Notes: a model not told the origin generated them from the letters alone. A stretch of 64,000 nt of DNA from Erythrobacter sp. AP23 (GCF_001542855.1 NZ_LNBY01000001.1:744001-808000); one strand, 5' to 3'; numbered from the stretch's first letter, positions 28,361 to 39,481 are shown. Made by a program: numbers and translations.

Positions 28361-29526
28361 CAATCGGCGCCGAACAGGTCGCGGGTGAAGACCTTCTCGC
28401 GCACTTCGGCGAGGTCCGGATCGAGCCGGTTGGCGACGATGACGTCGGCTTCGGCCTTGAATTTTTCCAGATCGCGCTCGACGCGGCTTCCGAAGAAACT
28501 GTCCTCTTCTATCACCGGTTCGTAGACGATCACCTCGATGCCCTTGGCTTTCACGCGCTTCATAATCCCCTGGATCGACGACTGGCGGAAATTGTCCGAG
28601 CCGGCCTTCATGACGAGGCGGAAAACCCCAACCGTCTTGGGTTCTTTCGCGATGATCCGGTCCGACAGGAAATCCTTACGCGTACGATTGGCGTCGACGA
28701 TCGCGCGGATAAGGTTCTGCGGGACTTCCGAGTAATTCGCGAGCAGCTGCTTGGTATCCTTGGGCAGGCAGTATCCGCCATAGCCGAAAGAGGGGTTGTT
28801 GTAGTGGCTGCCGATGCGCGGATCGTGACCGATACCCTCTATGATCTGGCGCGTGTCGATGCCGTGCGAGAGTGCATAACTGTCGAGCTCGTTGAAAAAG
28901 GCGACGCGCATGGCGAGGTATGTATTGGCGAAGAGCTTGATCGCCTCGGCCTCGTCGGCATCGGTAAGAAGAACCGGGACATCGTCCTCGAGCGCCGGTT
29001 CGAGCAACAGGTCGGCGAAGCGCCGGGCGCGCTCGGACCGCTCGCCCACGATGATGCGCGAGGGATGGAGGTTGTCGTAGAGTGCCTTGCCTTCGCGCAG
29101 GAATTCGGGACTGAAAATGATCCGGTCGCTGGCGAAACGCTCACGAGCCTGGGTCACGTAACCCACGGGCACGGTCGACTTGATCACGACCACGGTGGTG
29201 GTGTTGGCTCCGAGCACCTGCTCGATCACAGCATCGACGGCGGAGGTGTCGAAGAAATTTGTGTCGACATCGTAATTGGTCGGAACCGCGGCGATGGCGA
29301 AATCTGCGCCCTCGATCGCGGCGCCGGCGTCCGTGGTGAAGGCGAGATCGAGGTCGTCGCGCTTGAGATATTCTTCGACCAATTCGTCCTGAATTGGCGA
29401 TTGGCGATCCTGCAGCAGTGCGACGCGCTCGGGCGAGATATCGCAGCCGACGACCGTATTATGCTGCGAGAGCATGATGGCGTTGGACAGGCCAACGTAG
29501 CCAAGCCCGAAAACGGCAATCTTCAT
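28360..29526 (-). CDS. ugd: UDP-glucose 6-dehydrogenase
   Basis: A 388-residue enzyme, the same length as E. coli Ugd. '[17 protein letters not shown]' starts the NAD domain, and [14 protein letters not shown] holds the catalytic Cys and Lys. It oxidises UDP-glucose to UDP-glucuronate. The frame stays open 69 codons upstream, but the family begins at MKIAVFG, so the start is 29526. It leads a cassette with the 4-epimerase and a methyltransferase, separate from the main polysaccharide locus. Confidence 0.93.
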   Translation of the reverse strand: MKIAVFGLGYVGLSNAIMLSQHNTVVGCDISPERVALLQDRQSPIQDELVEEYLKRDDLDLAFTTDAGAAIEGADFAIAAVPTNYDVDTNFFDTSAVDAVIEQVLGANTTTVVVIKSTVPVGYVTQARERFASDRIIFSPEFLREGKALYDNLHPSRIIVGERSERARRFADLLLEPALEDDVPVLLTDADEAEAIKLFANTYLAMRVAFFNELDSYALSHGIDTRQIIEGIGHDPRIGSHYNNPSFGYGGYCLPKDTKQLLANYSEVPQNLIRAIVDANRTRKDFLSDRIIAKEPKTVGVFRLVMKAGSDNFRQSSIQGIMKRVKAKGIEVIVYEPVIEEDSFFGSRVERDLEKFKAEADVIVANRLDPDLAEVREKVFTRDLFGAD

Positions 29527-29629
29527 CGAACTTCCCAAACCCTCGGTCCGCTTGGCCGCCGGTGCTTCGGCAGCGCTCGCCTTCTGTGGGGAGGCGCGGG
29601 CGATTGCAAGCCTGCCCTCCCCGCAAAGC

Positions 29630-30256
29630 TCACCAGATGAAATAGGCGCCGCCGCGCTCGCGGGCGCGCTGCCAGGCGGGGCGCGCATGGATCGCCTCGA
29701 CGAACTTCGCGAGCTTCGGCGCCTTCTCCCCATATCCCTGCATCACGGCGATCTCGGCCGGGAAGCTCATCATCACGTCGGCGGCTGACCAGTCATTGCC
29801 GACGAAATGGAGATCGTCTGAGATATTGTCCTCGGCGAATTTCACATGCGCTTCGAATTGTTCATCGACGCGCGGCATGAGCGGGGCCGCGGCATCGCCG
29901 AGGCGCCCGGCATAGATCTTGAGCATGACCGGCACGAAAAAGCTGCTTTCTCCGAACTGCATCCATTCGAGGTGACGGACGTGGTCCTCGCTTTTCGGAT
30001 CAGGAAGCCAGCTTTCGCCGCCGTGACGCTCGCACAGATACTGGATTATCGCCCCGCTTTCCGCCACCCGCAGACCGTCGTCCTCGATCAGCGGCGACTT
30101 GCCGAGCGGGTGAGCATTCTTCAGCTCCGGCGGTGCTAGATTGCTTTCCGCATCGCGCTGGTAGTGGATAATTTCGTAATCCGCCCCCAATTCCTCGAGC
30201 AGCCAGAGGATACGCTGCGAGCGGCTGTTGTTGAGATGGTGGACGGTAATGGTCAT
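29630..30256 (-). CDS. Glutathione S-transferase
   Basis: A 208-residue protein with an N-terminal thioredoxin-like domain ('[19 protein letters not shown]', 'HPLGKSPLI', 'ESGAIIQYL') and a helical C-terminal domain starting near residue 90. Ser or Asn in the first turn, not Tyr, is the likely glutathione-activating residue, as in beta/theta-like bacterial classes. It presumably conjugates or reduces small electrophiles. It lies downstream of recA on the same strand but beyond a hairpin, so it is probably transcribed separately. Confidence 0.9.
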   Translation of the reverse strand: MTITVHHLNNSRSQRILWLLEELGADYEIIHYQRDAESNLAPPELKNAHPLGKSPLIEDDGLRVAESGAIIQYLCERHGGESWLPDPKSEDHVRHLEWMQFGESSFFVPVMLKIYAGRLGDAAAPLMPRVDEQFEAHVKFAEDNISDDLHFVGNDWSAADVMMSFPAEIAVMQGYGEKAPKLAKFVEAIHARPAWQRARERGGAYFIW

Positions 30257-30340
30257 GCGGGCGCTCCTCTTTCGCGATTCGCCTGCACCCTAGGCGCGCG
30301 GATGAGGAGCGGCCATGGCCCAATTGCGCCAACCCGGGAT

Positions 30341-30387
30341 ACGGAAAAGCCGGTACGGCCATGAGGCGGCGCGCACCGGCTTTCCGT
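30341..30387 (-). terminator. Hairpin downstream of recA
   Basis: ACGGAAAAGCCGGT and ACCGGCTTTCCGT are near-perfect inverted arms between the recA stop and the GST start. No strong T-run follows, so it may terminate imperfectly or act as a 3' stabiliser. Confidence 0.55.
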
Positions 30388-30468
30388 TTGTTCGGGAGCG
30401 CCGGGGGACAGTCCGGCTTCCGCGCCGCCCGGGGGAATGGGACCGGCACGCTCCCGCTTGAAGAGAGG

Positions 30469-31533
30469 TCAGTCCTCGTCCGCGTCCGGACCGGTCATCA
30501 TCTCTTCGGCGACCTCGTCGGTGCGGCCGCGAATGGCGGCTTCCAACTTGGCACACATCTCGGGATTTTCCTTGAGGAACTTCTTGGCGTTTTCGCGCCC
30601 CTGGCCGATGCGGACGCTGTCGTAGCTGAACCAGCTGCCCGACTTTTCGACCACGCCGGCCTTGACGCCGAGGTCGAGGATTTCGCCGATCTTCGAAATG
30701 CCCTCGCCATACATGATGTCGAATTCGACCTGCTTGAACGGCGGGGCGACCTTGTTCTTGACCACTTTCACGCGGGTCGAATTGCCGATCACCTCGTCGC
30801 GGTCCTTGATCTGGCCGGTGCGGCGAATGTCGAGGCGGACCGAAGCATAGAATTTGAGCGCATTGCCCCCGGTCGTGGTTTCCGGATTGCCGTACATCAC
30901 CCCGATCTTCATGCGCAGCTGGTTGATGAAGATCACCATGCACTTGGAACGGTTGATCGAACCGGTCAGCTTGCGCAGCGATTGCGACATGAGGCGGGCC
31001 TGCAGGCCGACGTGGCTGTCACCCATCTCGCCTTCGATCTCGGCGCGCGGCACGAGCGCGGCGACCGAATCGACCACCAGCACGTCGATCGCGTTGGAGC
31101 GGACCAGCGTATCGGTGATTTCGAGCGCCTGCTCCCCCGTGTCGGGCTGCGATACGATAAGCTCGTCGATATCAACGCCGAGCTTGCGGGCATAGACCGG
31201 GTCGAGCGCATGTTCGGCATCGACGAAGGCGACCGTGCCGCCCGCCTTCTGCGCTTCGGCCAGTACATGCAGCGCCAGCGTGGTCTTGCCCGAGCTTTCC
31301 GGACCGTAAACTTCGATCACGCGCCCCTTGGGCAAGCCGCCCACACCCAGCGCGATATCGAGGCCGAGCGAACCGGTGGAGATCGCCTCCACCTGCATTG
31401 CTTCCTTCTGGCCCAGCTTCATTGCCGAGCCCTTGCCGAATGCGCGATCGATCTGCGCGAGCGCGGCGTCCAATGCCTTCTGGCGGTCTGCGTCCACTTT
31501 CTTGTCCTCTACGAGCTTCAGACTTGCCGCCAT
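30469..31533 (-). CDS. recA: Recombinase RecA
   Basis: A 354-residue protein. Walker A GPESSGKT is at 77-84, '[20 protein letters not shown]' is the Walker B and L1 region, and '[17 protein letters not shown]' is L2. The C-terminal tail is acidic (GPDADED). It forms filaments on single-stranded DNA, drives strand exchange and triggers LexA self-cleavage. A LexA operator stands about 80 bases upstream of the start, so it is damage-inducible in the usual way. Confidence 0.98.
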   Translation of the reverse strand: MAASLKLVEDKKVDADRQKALDAALAQIDRAFGKGSAMKLGQKEAMQVEAISTGSLGLDIALGVGGLPKGRVIEVYGPESSGKTTLALHVLAEAQKAGGTVAFVDAEHALDPVYARKLGVDIDELIVSQPDTGEQALEITDTLVRSNAIDVLVVDSVAALVPRAEIEGEMGDSHVGLQARLMSQSLRKLTGSINRSKCMVIFINQLRMKIGVMYGNPETTTGGNALKFYASVRLDIRRTGQIKDRDEVIGNSTRVKVVKNKVAPPFKQVEFDIMYGEGISKIGEILDLGVKAGVVEKSGSWFSYDSVRIGQGRENAKKFLKENPEMCAKLEAAIRGRTDEVAEEMMTGPDADED

Positions 31534-31611
31534 GACATTACCTCCTGCGCTTGGCCAGAGCCGGGTCTCGACTCTTCAACTGGCAATTGGTGTATCGGCT
31601 TTGTTCTCAAA

Positions 31612-31626
31612 GAACAAGTGGGGAAC
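31612..31626 (-). promoter_or_regulatory. LexA (SOS) operator of recA
   Basis: On the recA strand the sequence reads GTTC-CCCACTT-GTTC, an exact match to the alphaproteobacterial SOS box GTTC-N7-GTTC. It lies 79 bases before the recA start. An overlapping palindrome TTGTTC-TCAAA-GAACAA is present next to it. Confidence 0.85.
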
Positions 31627-31679
31627 GAAATTTATTTTCACGTTTCGTTCCAGCGCGCGGAATTCGACTGGTCCGCCCG

Positions 31680-34151
31680 CTAATCGCGCTGTTCGCCGAG
31701 TACCTCGGCAACCTTGGCGTTGATCTGCTGCACGCTGAAGGGCTTGGGAATGAAGTGCATGTTGTCGATATCGATCTCGTTGCGCAATTGCTCTTCGGCA
31801 TAGCCCGACATGAACAGGATCGGGATGTCGGGTTTCACCTTGCGGATCGCGCGCGCCATGGCCGGTCCGTCCATCGCGGGCATGACGACATCCGATACGA
31901 TCAGATCGAATTCGGTCGAACCGTTGGCCACTTCGGCCAGCCCCTCTTCCCCGTCGGTCGCGGTGGTCACGGTATAGCCGGCGCGCGCCAGCGCCCGCTC
32001 GGCCACTGCCCGCACCATGTCCTCGTCCTCGACCAGCAGCAAGTTGCCGCCTGCCGACCATTCGGTCGCCTTGGCCTCTTCCGCCGCCTCGCCGCGCATG
32101 CTGGCGGGCAACTCGCCCTTATGCACGGGCAGGTACATGGTGAACCGCGCACCGATGGGAGTGCCGTCGGGACCCTGGACGTTGTCGGCGAAAATGAAGC
32201 CGTTGGATTGCTTGACGATCCCGTAGACCGTCGAGAGACCGAGCCCGGTGCCCTTGCCCTGCTCCTTGGTGGTAAAGAAGGGTTCGAAGATTTTGTTGAG
32301 ATGCTCAGGCGGAATGCCGCCGCCCGTGTCCTGCACGATGAGCACGGTGTAATCGTCGGCGGGCATGATATCGATGCCCATCTTGCGCACGTCGCGCGCC
32401 GAGACCCGCCGCGTGGCGAGCGTGAGACGTCCCTTCCAGTCCTGCTTGCCACGCTCGAGCGCATTCGCCTGCATGGCGTCGCGCGCATTGACGGCCAGGT
32501 TGATGATGACCTGCTCGAGCTGTTGCGGATCCGCCCGAACCGAACCGAGCTCGCGGTCGTGGCGAACCGAGAATTCGATCTTCTCGCCCATCAGGCGCTT
32601 CAACAGCTGGCTTACCTCGCTGACGACATCGGGCAGTTGCAGCACCACCGGACGCAGCGTCTGCTGGCGGCTGAAGGCGAGGAGCTGCCGCGTCAGGCTC
32701 GCAGCGCGATTCGAATTGGCCTTGATCTGCTGGATATCGTCATAGTCGCTGTCGCCCGGCGTGTGGCGCAACAACATCAGGTCGCAATAGCCGATGATCG
32801 CGGTCAGCACGTTGTTGAAGTCATGCGCAACGCCGCCCGCAAGCTGGCCCACCGCCTGCATCTTGGTGGCCTGTGCGACCTGGCGGCGCAGACGCTTTTC
32901 CTCAGAGGAATCGGAGATCGACAGCAGAACAGCCGCATCGCCCAGCCCGCGTATGCCGGCAAGGCCGATCGAGACCGGTTCTTCCTTGTCGTTGGAAAGA
33001 CGCACGGCCATGTCGCCGCTCGCGGTCGCGCCCTTGGCAAAACGCCGCACGGTATCTGCCATGGCGGCCTTGTCGTCCTGCACGACAAGGTCGGAAGGGA
33101 ATTGCGGCAGTCCCTGCTCCTTGCGTTCGACCGCGCGCAGGAACGCCTTGTTGGCAAACAGGAAGCGACCATCGCGGTCGGTCAGCGCAAGGCCGAGCGG
33201 CAGCGCGGACAGCAGCGCCTCGAGCTGCGGAATGGCGGCCTTGCCACTGCCTTCCCAGCCGCCGCCGATCCCTACCGTGCTGTCGATCAGCAACATCAGC
33301 GAAGGGGCCTGATCGGCATCGCTCAGCCGCGCATTCGCTGGCGTATCGAGCGGCACGTGAACGAGCGTTTGCGGCGAACCCTGCTGGCCCTCGCGGGCGA
33401 AGAAAATGCGGTCGCGATCGTCCGAGCGCAGCAATTGCACGAATTCATGGCCTGCAAGCGACTTCTCGCGATTGCCGGTTGCGCGCTCCGCCAGGCCCGG
33501 GGTGGTCGTCAGCACGATGCCGTCGGGCGCAACCAGCGCGAGTTCGAGCCCTGCGCGCGAGATCACGTCGCCAAGCCGGCCCGAAAGCCGTTCGGCCAGC
33601 CCGTCATAGCTGCGCTCCTCGCGAATCTCGGCAAACCGCCAGACGAGATAGGATTCACCCCGACCGCTGCGATCGACATGCAACCGGTATTGCGCCTCCG
33701 ATCCGGACAGCTGCAACTCGTCGGCTTTCGCCTTCCCGTCGCGCCAGGCATCGCGCGCCGCATCCATGATCGCCTCGCGAGAGGGTTCGTCGAACGGCAG
33801 ATCGTAAGGGGCGGTCTCGCCATCGAACCAGTCGACATAGGTCGAATTGGCGCAGACCAGCCGGTTCGCCCGGTCGATGATCGCCACTCCGCGCCGACGG
33901 TTTTCCATCGCTGCGCTGGTGACCGACCAGTCGGCCTGAAATGCCAATTCCTCGACCGGCGCGCCCCGCAGCCTGGCCATCAGCAGCAACGTCAAAAGGA
34001 TTGCGACGAGCGCTCCGCCATAGGCGAGCGCGACGATGGACTGCTGGCCGACCATCCAGACGAGCCCGACCGAGACGAGGCAGGCCACCAGTATCCCGAG
34101 CAGGAGAGGCACCGGAGGAAATTGCGAGACCGGGTTGTCCTCCCGCAGCAT
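31680..34151 (-). CDS. cckA: Hybrid histidine kinase/phosphatase CckA
   Basis: An 823-residue membrane kinase. Two helices (about 14-35 and 39-60) are followed by PAS-like regions (about 85-160 and 310-410), then HisKA with phospho-His443 in [11 protein letters not shown]. The HATPase follows with '[18 protein letters not shown]' and '[14 protein letters not shown]', and a receiver domain has phospho-acceptor Asp754 in VSDVVMP. This is the order of CckA, which feeds phosphate through ChpT to the cell-cycle regulator CtrA. It starts in a TAATG overlap with the upstream DUF2062 gene. Confidence 0.94.
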   Translation of the reverse strand: MLREDNPVSQFPPVPLLLGILVACLVSVGLVWMVGQQSIVALAYGGALVAILLTLLLMARLRGAPVEELAFQADWSVTSAAMENRRRGVAIIDRANRLVCANSTYVDWFDGETAPYDLPFDEPSREAIMDAARDAWRDGKAKADELQLSGSEAQYRLHVDRSGRGESYLVWRFAEIREERSYDGLAERLSGRLGDVISRAGLELALVAPDGIVLTTTPGLAERATGNREKSLAGHEFVQLLRSDDRDRIFFAREGQQGSPQTLVHVPLDTPANARLSDADQAPSLMLLIDSTVGIGGGWEGSGKAAIPQLEALLSALPLGLALTDRDGRFLFANKAFLRAVERKEQGLPQFPSDLVVQDDKAAMADTVRRFAKGATASGDMAVRLSNDKEEPVSIGLAGIRGLGDAAVLLSISDSSEEKRLRRQVAQATKMQAVGQLAGGVAHDFNNVLTAIIGYCDLMLLRHTPGDSDYDDIQQIKANSNRAASLTRQLLAFSRQQTLRPVVLQLPDVVSEVSQLLKRLMGEKIEFSVRHDRELGSVRADPQQLEQVIINLAVNARDAMQANALERGKQDWKGRLTLATRRVSARDVRKMGIDIMPADDYTVLIVQDTGGGIPPEHLNKIFEPFFTTKEQGKGTGLGLSTVYGIVKQSNGFIFADNVQGPDGTPIGARFTMYLPVHKGELPASMRGEAAEEAKATEWSAGGNLLLVEDEDMVRAVAERALARAGYTVTTATDGEEGLAEVANGSTEFDLIVSDVVMPAMDGPAMARAIRKVKPDIPILFMSGYAEEQLRNEIDIDNMHFIPKPFSVQQINAKVAEVLGEQRD

Positions 34152-34759
34152 TATGCTTCGGCATCCTTATGCAGGCGCTCGTCGAGACGGCGCTCCATCG
34201 CGCGCAGGCGGCGCTGACGCTTGCGCGCGACCACGAAACGCCAGACCACACCTGCAAGCAGATAGCCGACCGCGGCACCGACGACGGCCATTATAATGAA
34301 GCCGAATATCGTCACCAGAACCGTCACCCCCACCCCTTCGAACATCTCGATCAGCCAAGCCCAGCGGCCGCTGTTGATTTCGTCCTGCGCGGCGCCGCCC
34401 GTCGTCGCCAGATCGACCTTCAGGATGAAGGCACCCAGCTTATTCGCCACCACCGCCCAGAAGGGGAAGGTAAAGGGATTGGTTATAAAGGTCACGAGCG
34501 CGGAAAGCGGCACATTCGCACGCGCCGGCAAAGCCATGAACGCGGCGAGGAATATCTGACCCACCGGAATGATGAAGCCCGCGAATATTCCGAGCGCCAC
34601 ACCGCGCGGAACGCTGCGGCGGGTAAAACGCCACAGTTCCGGCGTCAGGAAGCGATGCGCGATCGGCCGCAGATACTTGTTCCTCGCCATTTGCTCGCGC
34701 GTCGGCATGTGCCGGCGGAGCCAGTCCGCCAGGAATGTCTTTGATCTGCGCTCGCTCAT
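34151..34759 (-). CDS. DUF2062 membrane protein
   Basis: A 202-residue protein. Hydrophobic segments near residues 55-75, 80-100 and 145-175 and the pattern 'VPRGVALGIFAGFIIPVGQ' with 'ITNPFTFPFWAVVANKLG' match the DUF2062 family, of unknown function and inner-membrane location. The C-terminus is strongly basic (KRQRRLRAMERR). The ATG at 34759 is preferred over the in-frame GTG two codons upstream. It is coupled to cckA through TAATG, an arrangement that suggests joint expression. Confidence 0.85.
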   Translation of the reverse strand: MSERRSKTFLADWLRRHMPTREQMARNKYLRPIAHRFLTPELWRFTRRSVPRGVALGIFAGFIIPVGQIFLAAFMALPARANVPLSALVTFITNPFTFPFWAVVANKLGAFILKVDLATTGGAAQDEINSGRWAWLIEMFEGVGVTVLVTIFGFIIMAVVGAAVGYLLAGVVWRFVVARKRQRRLRAMERRLDERLHKDAEA

Positions 34760-34889
34760 TGCCACGACCCTGCCATGCGCCGCCTCACTGGCGGGCGCAA
34801 GGGGTTGAGGGAAGCGGGTTGCGACGAATGCGGCATAGCTGGCGATGTGGTTAGCGGGGACGCGATTTTTAAGGGGTGAACGGCGCGGA

Positions 34890-35372
34890 TCAGCCGCGTT
34901 CGCGCATCAGGCGGGCCTTGTCGCGCTTCCAGTCGCGCTCCTTGATCGACTGGCGCTTGTCATGCGCCTGCTTGCCCTTGGCCAGTGCGAGCTCGACCTT
35001 CGCCCGGCCGGTACTGTTGAAGTAAATCGACAGCGGCACCAGCGTCATGCCCTTGCGCTCGACCGCCCCGAACAGCTTCTCGATCTCGCGCGCATGGAGC
35101 AAGAGCTTGCGCGGGCGGCGCGGTTCGTGGTTGAGCCGGTTGCCATGCGAGTATTCCGGGATGTTGGCATTGACCAGCCAGACCTGCCCGTCGCGCACCT
35201 CGGCATAGCTTTCCTTGATGCTCGCCTCACCCGCACGCAAGGCCTTCACCTCGGTACCCTGCAGCGCCAGCCCGGCCTCGAACGTGTCCTCGATCGAGTA
35301 GTCGAACCGCGCGCGACGATTGTCGGCGACGACCTTCTGCTTGTCGAACGTTGCGGGTTTGGGACGGGCCAT
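34890..35372 (-). CDS. smpB: SsrA-binding protein SmpB
   Basis: A 160-residue protein of normal length. '[21 protein letters not shown]' opens the OB-fold (quoted region about residues 14-34), '[17 protein letters not shown]' and 'IPEYSHGN' are hallmark segments, and the basic tail '[11 protein letters not shown]'-like end docks in the ribosome A site. It delivers tmRNA to stalled ribosomes. The start MARPKP at 35372 is the conserved one. No tmRNA gene was recognised in this window. Confidence 0.96.
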   Translation of the reverse strand: MARPKPATFDKQKVVADNRRARFDYSIEDTFEAGLALQGTEVKALRAGEASIKESYAEVRDGQVWLVNANIPEYSHGNRLNHEPRRPRKLLLHAREIEKLFGAVERKGMTLVPLSIYFNSTGRAKVELALAKGKQAHDKRQSIKERDWKRDKARLMRERG

Positions 35373-35467
35373 AAGGCGGGCGCATGTAGGCGACAGGGCA
35401 GCGCTTGGAAAGGGTCGAGACGCGAAATCGCTTGCCAACTCGCTTGGGCATGTGGCGAATGCTCACG

Positions 35468-36541
35468 ATGGACGACCGTACCGCAATCCAATCTTTCTCC
35501 ATCTACGACATCGCAATCGAAGCAGGTTCACAGGCCACGGTCGCGATCCCGGTCAGCCAGCAGGTCACAGGACTCAACTCGGCGCTCGCGCTCAAAGTGA
35601 TGCATGGCGCGATGCCCGGCCCGGCGATCTTCGTCAGCGGGGCGATCCATGGTGACGAGATCATTGGCACCGCGGTCATCCAGCGGCTGCTCGAGCAGCT
35701 TTCGCCCGAGCGGCTCGCGGGCACGATCATCTTCGCGCCTGCGGTCAATATCTACGGTTTCGCCTCGCACAGCCGTTACCTGCCCGACCGGCGCGATCTG
35801 AACCGCAGCTTCCCCGGCTCGGAGAAAGGCAGCCTGGCTGCCCAGCTGGCCCACACATTCCTGACGCATGTGATCGACCGCTGTTCGCTCGGCATCGATA
35901 TCCATTCGGCTGCCAAGCATCGCTACAATCTGCCGCAGATCCGCATCGCTTCGGGCAGTCCCTATCTGTCCGAACTGGCCATGGCCTTCGGGGCGCCGAT
36001 CATCATCGAGAGCCCGCTGCGCGCCGGATCGATGCGCGCGCTGGCTGCCGAGCGCGAAACGCCCATGTTGCTGCTGGAAGCGGGCGAGGCCCTGCGTTTC
36101 GACCGCTTCGCGATCGATGTCGGCGTGGTGGGCGTGCTGCGCGTGCTCGCCCATATCGGAATGGTCGAAGGCGACGATGGCCTCGGCGATGTCGAGGTTC
36201 CGCTGCGCTCGACGCGATCCAGCTGGGTCCGCGCGCCGCGCGGCGGCGTATCGCGACGGGTGTGCAGATCGGGCGACGTCGTGCGCGAAGGCGACCTGCT
36301 GGCGCGGGTCGGCGGGCTGTTCGGCGAGGACCCGGAAGACCTGGTCAGTCCGAGCAATGGAGTGATCATTGGCCATGCGACACTGCCGATCGTCAACCAG
36401 GGAGACGCGCTGTTCCATGTCGCCGAGGTCGAAGCGCTCGACCACGCGGGCGAGCATGCCGACAGCATCGTCGAAGCACTCGCGGTCAGCGAACCACCCT
36501 TCCCCGCCGCTCCACTGCTCGACGAGGACGAGGTGCTTTAG
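35468..36541 (+). CDS. Succinylglutamate desuccinylase/aspartoacylase-family zinc hydrolase
   Basis: About 357 residues of an M14-like zinc amidohydrolase. 'GAIHGDEIIG' supplies the HxxE zinc pair, 'DLNRSFPGS' binds the substrate carboxylate, 'GIDIHSAA' gives the third zinc His, and 'LLLEAGEALRF' the catalytic Glu. A C-terminal beta barrel has 'VCRSGDVVREGDLLARVGG'. It likely hydrolyses an N-acyl amino acid or similar amide. Several starts are possible (TTG 35405, ATG 35450, 35459, 35468); none has a clear ribosome site. It is divergent from smpB and converges on dapA with the stops overlapping. Confidence 0.85.
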   Translation: MDDRTAIQSFSIYDIAIEAGSQATVAIPVSQQVTGLNSALALKVMHGAMPGPAIFVSGAIHGDEIIGTAVIQRLLEQLSPERLAGTIIFAPAVNIYGFASHSRYLPDRRDLNRSFPGSEKGSLAAQLAHTFLTHVIDRCSLGIDIHSAAKHRYNLPQIRIASGSPYLSELAMAFGAPIIIESPLRAGSMRALAAERETPMLLLEAGEALRFDRFAIDVGVVGVLRVLAHIGMVEGDDGLGDVEVPLRSTRSSWVRAPRGGVSRRVCRSGDVVREGDLLARVGGLFGEDPEDLVSPSNGVIIGHATLPIVNQGDALFHVAEVEALDHAGEHADSIVEALAVSEPPFPAAPLLDEDEVL

Positions 36542-37419
36542 ACCAGCCCCGCGATCGCCAGCGCTTCGTCGACCGCCTTGCGGCTTGCCTCGCTGGCATT
36601 GCACAGCGGCAGGCGGACGTCGGGGGAGAACCAGTCGTGCACGCGGCTGAGCGCGTATTTCACCGGCGCGGGGCTGGCGTCGGAGAACATCGCATAGTGC
36701 AGCGGGAACAGCCGGTCGTTGAGCTTGCGCGCCTTGACCAGATCGTTCGCGGCGATCGCCTCGTGGAACTCCGCGCAGAGTGCGGGTGCGACATTGGCGG
36801 TGACCGAAATGCACCCCGCCCCGCCCGCTGCCGAATGCGGCAGCCACAATTCGTCATTGCCCGATAGCTGGCAGAACTCGTGGTCCAGCCCCATGCGGTG
36901 GTCGGCCACGCGCGAGAGGTCGCCGCTCGCATCCTTGATCGCCACGATCCGGTCCGGATACTTGCGCACCAGTTCGACCACCGTTTCGTCCTCGATATCG
37001 GTGACCGTGCGACTGGGCACGTTGTAGAGCACGATCGGCAGGTCGCTGTTCTCGGCCAGATAGCTGAAATGCGCGATCAGACCGGCCTGGCTGGGGCGGT
37101 TGTAATAGGGCGCGACGCACAGACCCGCCGCTGCTCCGGCCTTCTTCGAAAACTGCATGTGCAGCAACGCATTGCGCGTATCGTTCGATCCGCACCCCGC
37201 GATGACCGGGACGCGCCCCGCCGCCTGTTCGATGCAGACCTCGACCACGCGGTGATGTTCGGCATTCGACAGGGTCGAGGCCTCGCCCGTGGTGCCGCAG
37301 GGGACCAGTCCCTTGCTGCCGTTTTCGATCTGCCAGTCGACGAGCTTGCGGAAAGCGGCCTCGTCGAACGATCCGTCGCGAAAAGGAGTCGCCAGAGCGG
37401 GAATCGAGCCTGAGAACAT
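36538..37419 (-). CDS. dapA: 4-hydroxy-tetrahydrodipicolinate synthase
   Basis: A 293-residue (beta/alpha)8 enzyme. 'GTTGEASTL' is the pyruvate-binding segment, 'PYYNRPSQ' and 'LYNVPSRT' provide the catalytic Tyr and Arg, and 'VAIKDASGDL' contains the Schiff-base lysine. It condenses pyruvate with aspartate semialdehyde in lysine and meso-diaminopimelate synthesis. The stop overlaps that of the convergent hydrolase. It is divergent from the lytic transglycosylase gene. Confidence 0.96.
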   Translation of the reverse strand: MFSGSIPALATPFRDGSFDEAAFRKLVDWQIENGSKGLVPCGTTGEASTLSNAEHHRVVEVCIEQAAGRVPVIAGCGSNDTRNALLHMQFSKKAGAAAGLCVAPYYNRPSQAGLIAHFSYLAENSDLPIVLYNVPSRTVTDIEDETVVELVRKYPDRIVAIKDASGDLSRVADHRMGLDHEFCQLSGNDELWLPHSAAGGAGCISVTANVAPALCAEFHEAIAANDLVKARKLNDRLFPLHYAMFSDASPAPVKYALSRVHDWFSPDVRLPLCNASEASRKAVDEALAIAGLV

Positions 37420-37514
37420 TTACCGAAGTCCTGCGTTAGAGATAGGAAACAAGGCCCGTTTTCATGGGCACCGCCACTTTTCATTCAGCGCCTGATAAGG
37501 AGAGGCCGGCCACG

Positions 37515-39458
37515 ATGTCCAGCATGGGTCGAAAAACAGTTCTCACGCTAGCACTTATGGCCGGTTCCGCACTGGCCTTCCCCGCAATGGCTCAGGCACA
37601 GGATGGCGCGCGCAGCGAGATGGTGGCGCAGCAGCCCGGGCGGATGGATCAGGCGGTGACGCAGTGGGAGTATCTCACCAGCCAGGATGAGCTCCCCTTC
37701 GCTCCCTATGCCAGCTTCCTGACGACCTATCCCGATTTTCCCAAGCAGCAATTGCTGCAGCGGCGCGCCGAAGCCGCGCTCGACCGCGATGCGCCCTCGC
37801 CGCAAGCGCTGGTCGCCTTCTTCGACCGCTATCCGCCGCTGACCAACAGCGCCAAGGCCCGCTACGCATTGGCGCTGGCTTCGCTCGACCGCCCCGAGGC
37901 CCTGGAAATGGCCCGCGCCGCCTGGCGTGGAGGCACGATGAGCGGCCCGGCCGAACTCTATATGCAGGGTCTGTTCGGCAGCCGCTTCGCCCCCGAAGAT
38001 CATGACGCGCGCATGGACGCGCTGCTGTGGCAGGGCAATTACGAAGCCGCCTCGCGCCATATTTCGCGCGTGTCGCCTGCCTATCGCCCGATGGCGCAGG
38101 CGCGGCTCGCGCTGCTGCAGGGGAGCACGCCTTCGCAGGCCGGCCTGACTGTGCCCGCCGGTGCGATGAACGATGCGGGCTATGTCTACAATCTGACACG
38201 GCACTACCGCAATTCGGGCCAGCCCTATGAAGCGGTGAACCTGCTGTCGACGCGCGCCGCCTTTGCATCGCCCGCCTTCGACGGGACGCAATTCGTCAGC
38301 GAAGCGCTGGCGGTGGCGAAGAGCGCCGGGGCGAGCCAGGCGGTCAGCATCGCCTCGAAGGTCGACGATATCTTCGCGCCCGGCACCGATATCTCGGACG
38401 GGTCCTTCGCCCTGCGCGACACATATACCGACCTGATGTGGCTCGGCGGGACCAAGGCACTGTGGTCGCTCGGCGACGGCGCGCAGGCCGCGCCGCTGTT
38501 CTATCGTTATGGTACCGCCGCCAAGACCCCGCTGACCCGCTCGAAAGGCTTTTACTGGGCCGGTCGCGCCGCGGCGCGTGCCGGCGACCGTGCCGAGGCC
38601 GAGCGCTATTGGGAAATGGCCGCCGAATTTCCCGACTGGTATTACGGCCAGCTCGCGCTCAGCGAACTCGGGCGGCCGATGCCCAGCTTTGCCGCGGTGC
38701 CGCAGCCGAGCGACGCCGATCGCGCAGCCTTCGAAGCCGACCCGCTGACCGGCGCGCTGCGTGCGATCGCCCGCAACCGCCGCGACTGGCGCACCGAGCG
38801 CGCCTTCTTCGAAGCGATCGCCGACAAGGCCGACACGCCCGCGCAGATGGCGCTGGTCGGCCAGCTCGCGCGCGAAACGGGTCTGGAGGAAATGGCCGTC
38901 GTGGCCGGTCTGGTTGCGGGCGAGCACGGTCTTAAGGGTTTCGAGCGGCTCGGCTATCCGACCGTGCCGACGCACGCCGGGGCCAACTGGACCATGGTCC
39001 ATGCGATCGCGCGGCAGGAAAGCGAATTCGACCGTAACCGCGTCAGCCATGCCGGCGCGCGCGGGATGATGCAGCTGATGCCCGGCACTGCGCGCGAGGA
39101 AGCGGGCAAGATCGGCATCAACTACATGTCCGCCAGCCTGACCGAGAGCCCGAGCTACAACATCCGCCTGGGCGATGCGCATTTTGCGCGGCTGATGGAC
39201 CGCTATGACGGTGCCTATCCGCTGGCGCTCGCCGCCTACAATGCAGGCCCCGGCCGGGTGAACCAATGGCTGCGGCTCAATGGCGATCCGCGGACCGGCG
39301 GCGTCGACTGGGTGACCTGGATCGAGCAGATCCCCGCGAATTTCGAGACGCGCTACTATGTCATGCGCGTGATCGGGAACGCGGTCAGCTATGCCAACAT
39401 GCACCCGGACAAGTCGGCCGGGTACGAGCGCGATATCGCCAATTACCTGCGGCGCTGA
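37515..39458 (+). CDS. Soluble lytic murein transglycosylase (Slt70-like)
   Basis: A 647-residue periplasmic enzyme. A signal peptide covers about 1-30 (TVLTLALMAGSALAFPAMAQA). A long alpha-helical superhelix of repeats follows, then the SLT domain with catalytic Glu502 in ARQESEF, 'GARGMMQLMPGTA', and 'ALAAYNAGPGRV'. It cleaves peptidoglycan to 1,6-anhydro products. I set the start at 37515 because AAGGAGAGG precedes it and the signal peptide follows at once; an upstream ATG at 37464 is less plausible. Confidence 0.92.
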   Translation: MSSMGRKTVLTLALMAGSALAFPAMAQAQDGARSEMVAQQPGRMDQAVTQWEYLTSQDELPFAPYASFLTTYPDFPKQQLLQRRAEAALDRDAPSPQALVAFFDRYPPLTNSAKARYALALASLDRPEALEMARAAWRGGTMSGPAELYMQGLFGSRFAPEDHDARMDALLWQGNYEAASRHISRVSPAYRPMAQARLALLQGSTPSQAGLTVPAGAMNDAGYVYNLTRHYRNSGQPYEAVNLLSTRAAFASPAFDGTQFVSEALAVAKSAGASQAVSIASKVDDIFAPGTDISDGSFALRDTYTDLMWLGGTKALWSLGDGAQAAPLFYRYGTAAKTPLTRSKGFYWAGRAAARAGDRAEAERYWEMAAEFPDWYYGQLALSELGRPMPSFAAVPQPSDADRAAFEADPLTGALRAIARNRRDWRTERAFFEAIADKADTPAQMALVGQLARETGLEEMAVVAGLVAGEHGLKGFERLGYPTVPTHAGANWTMVHAIARQESEFDRNRVSHAGARGMMQLMPGTAREEAGKIGINYMSASLTESPSYNIRLGDAHFARLMDRYDGAYPLALAAYNAGPGRVNQWLRLNGDPRTGGVDWVTWIEQIPANFETRYYVMRVIGNAVSYANMHPDKSAGYERDIANYLRR

Positions 39459-39481
39459 TTTGCGCTAGGGCCGCTGGCCTG

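Noticed and set aside
31551..34217. 888-codon forward frame opposite cckA
   Set aside because: Antisense shadow of cckA, whose domains are all recognisable.
37548..39404. 618-codon reverse frame opposite the lytic transglycosylase
   Set aside because: Antisense shadow; the forward gene has signal peptide and SLT motifs.
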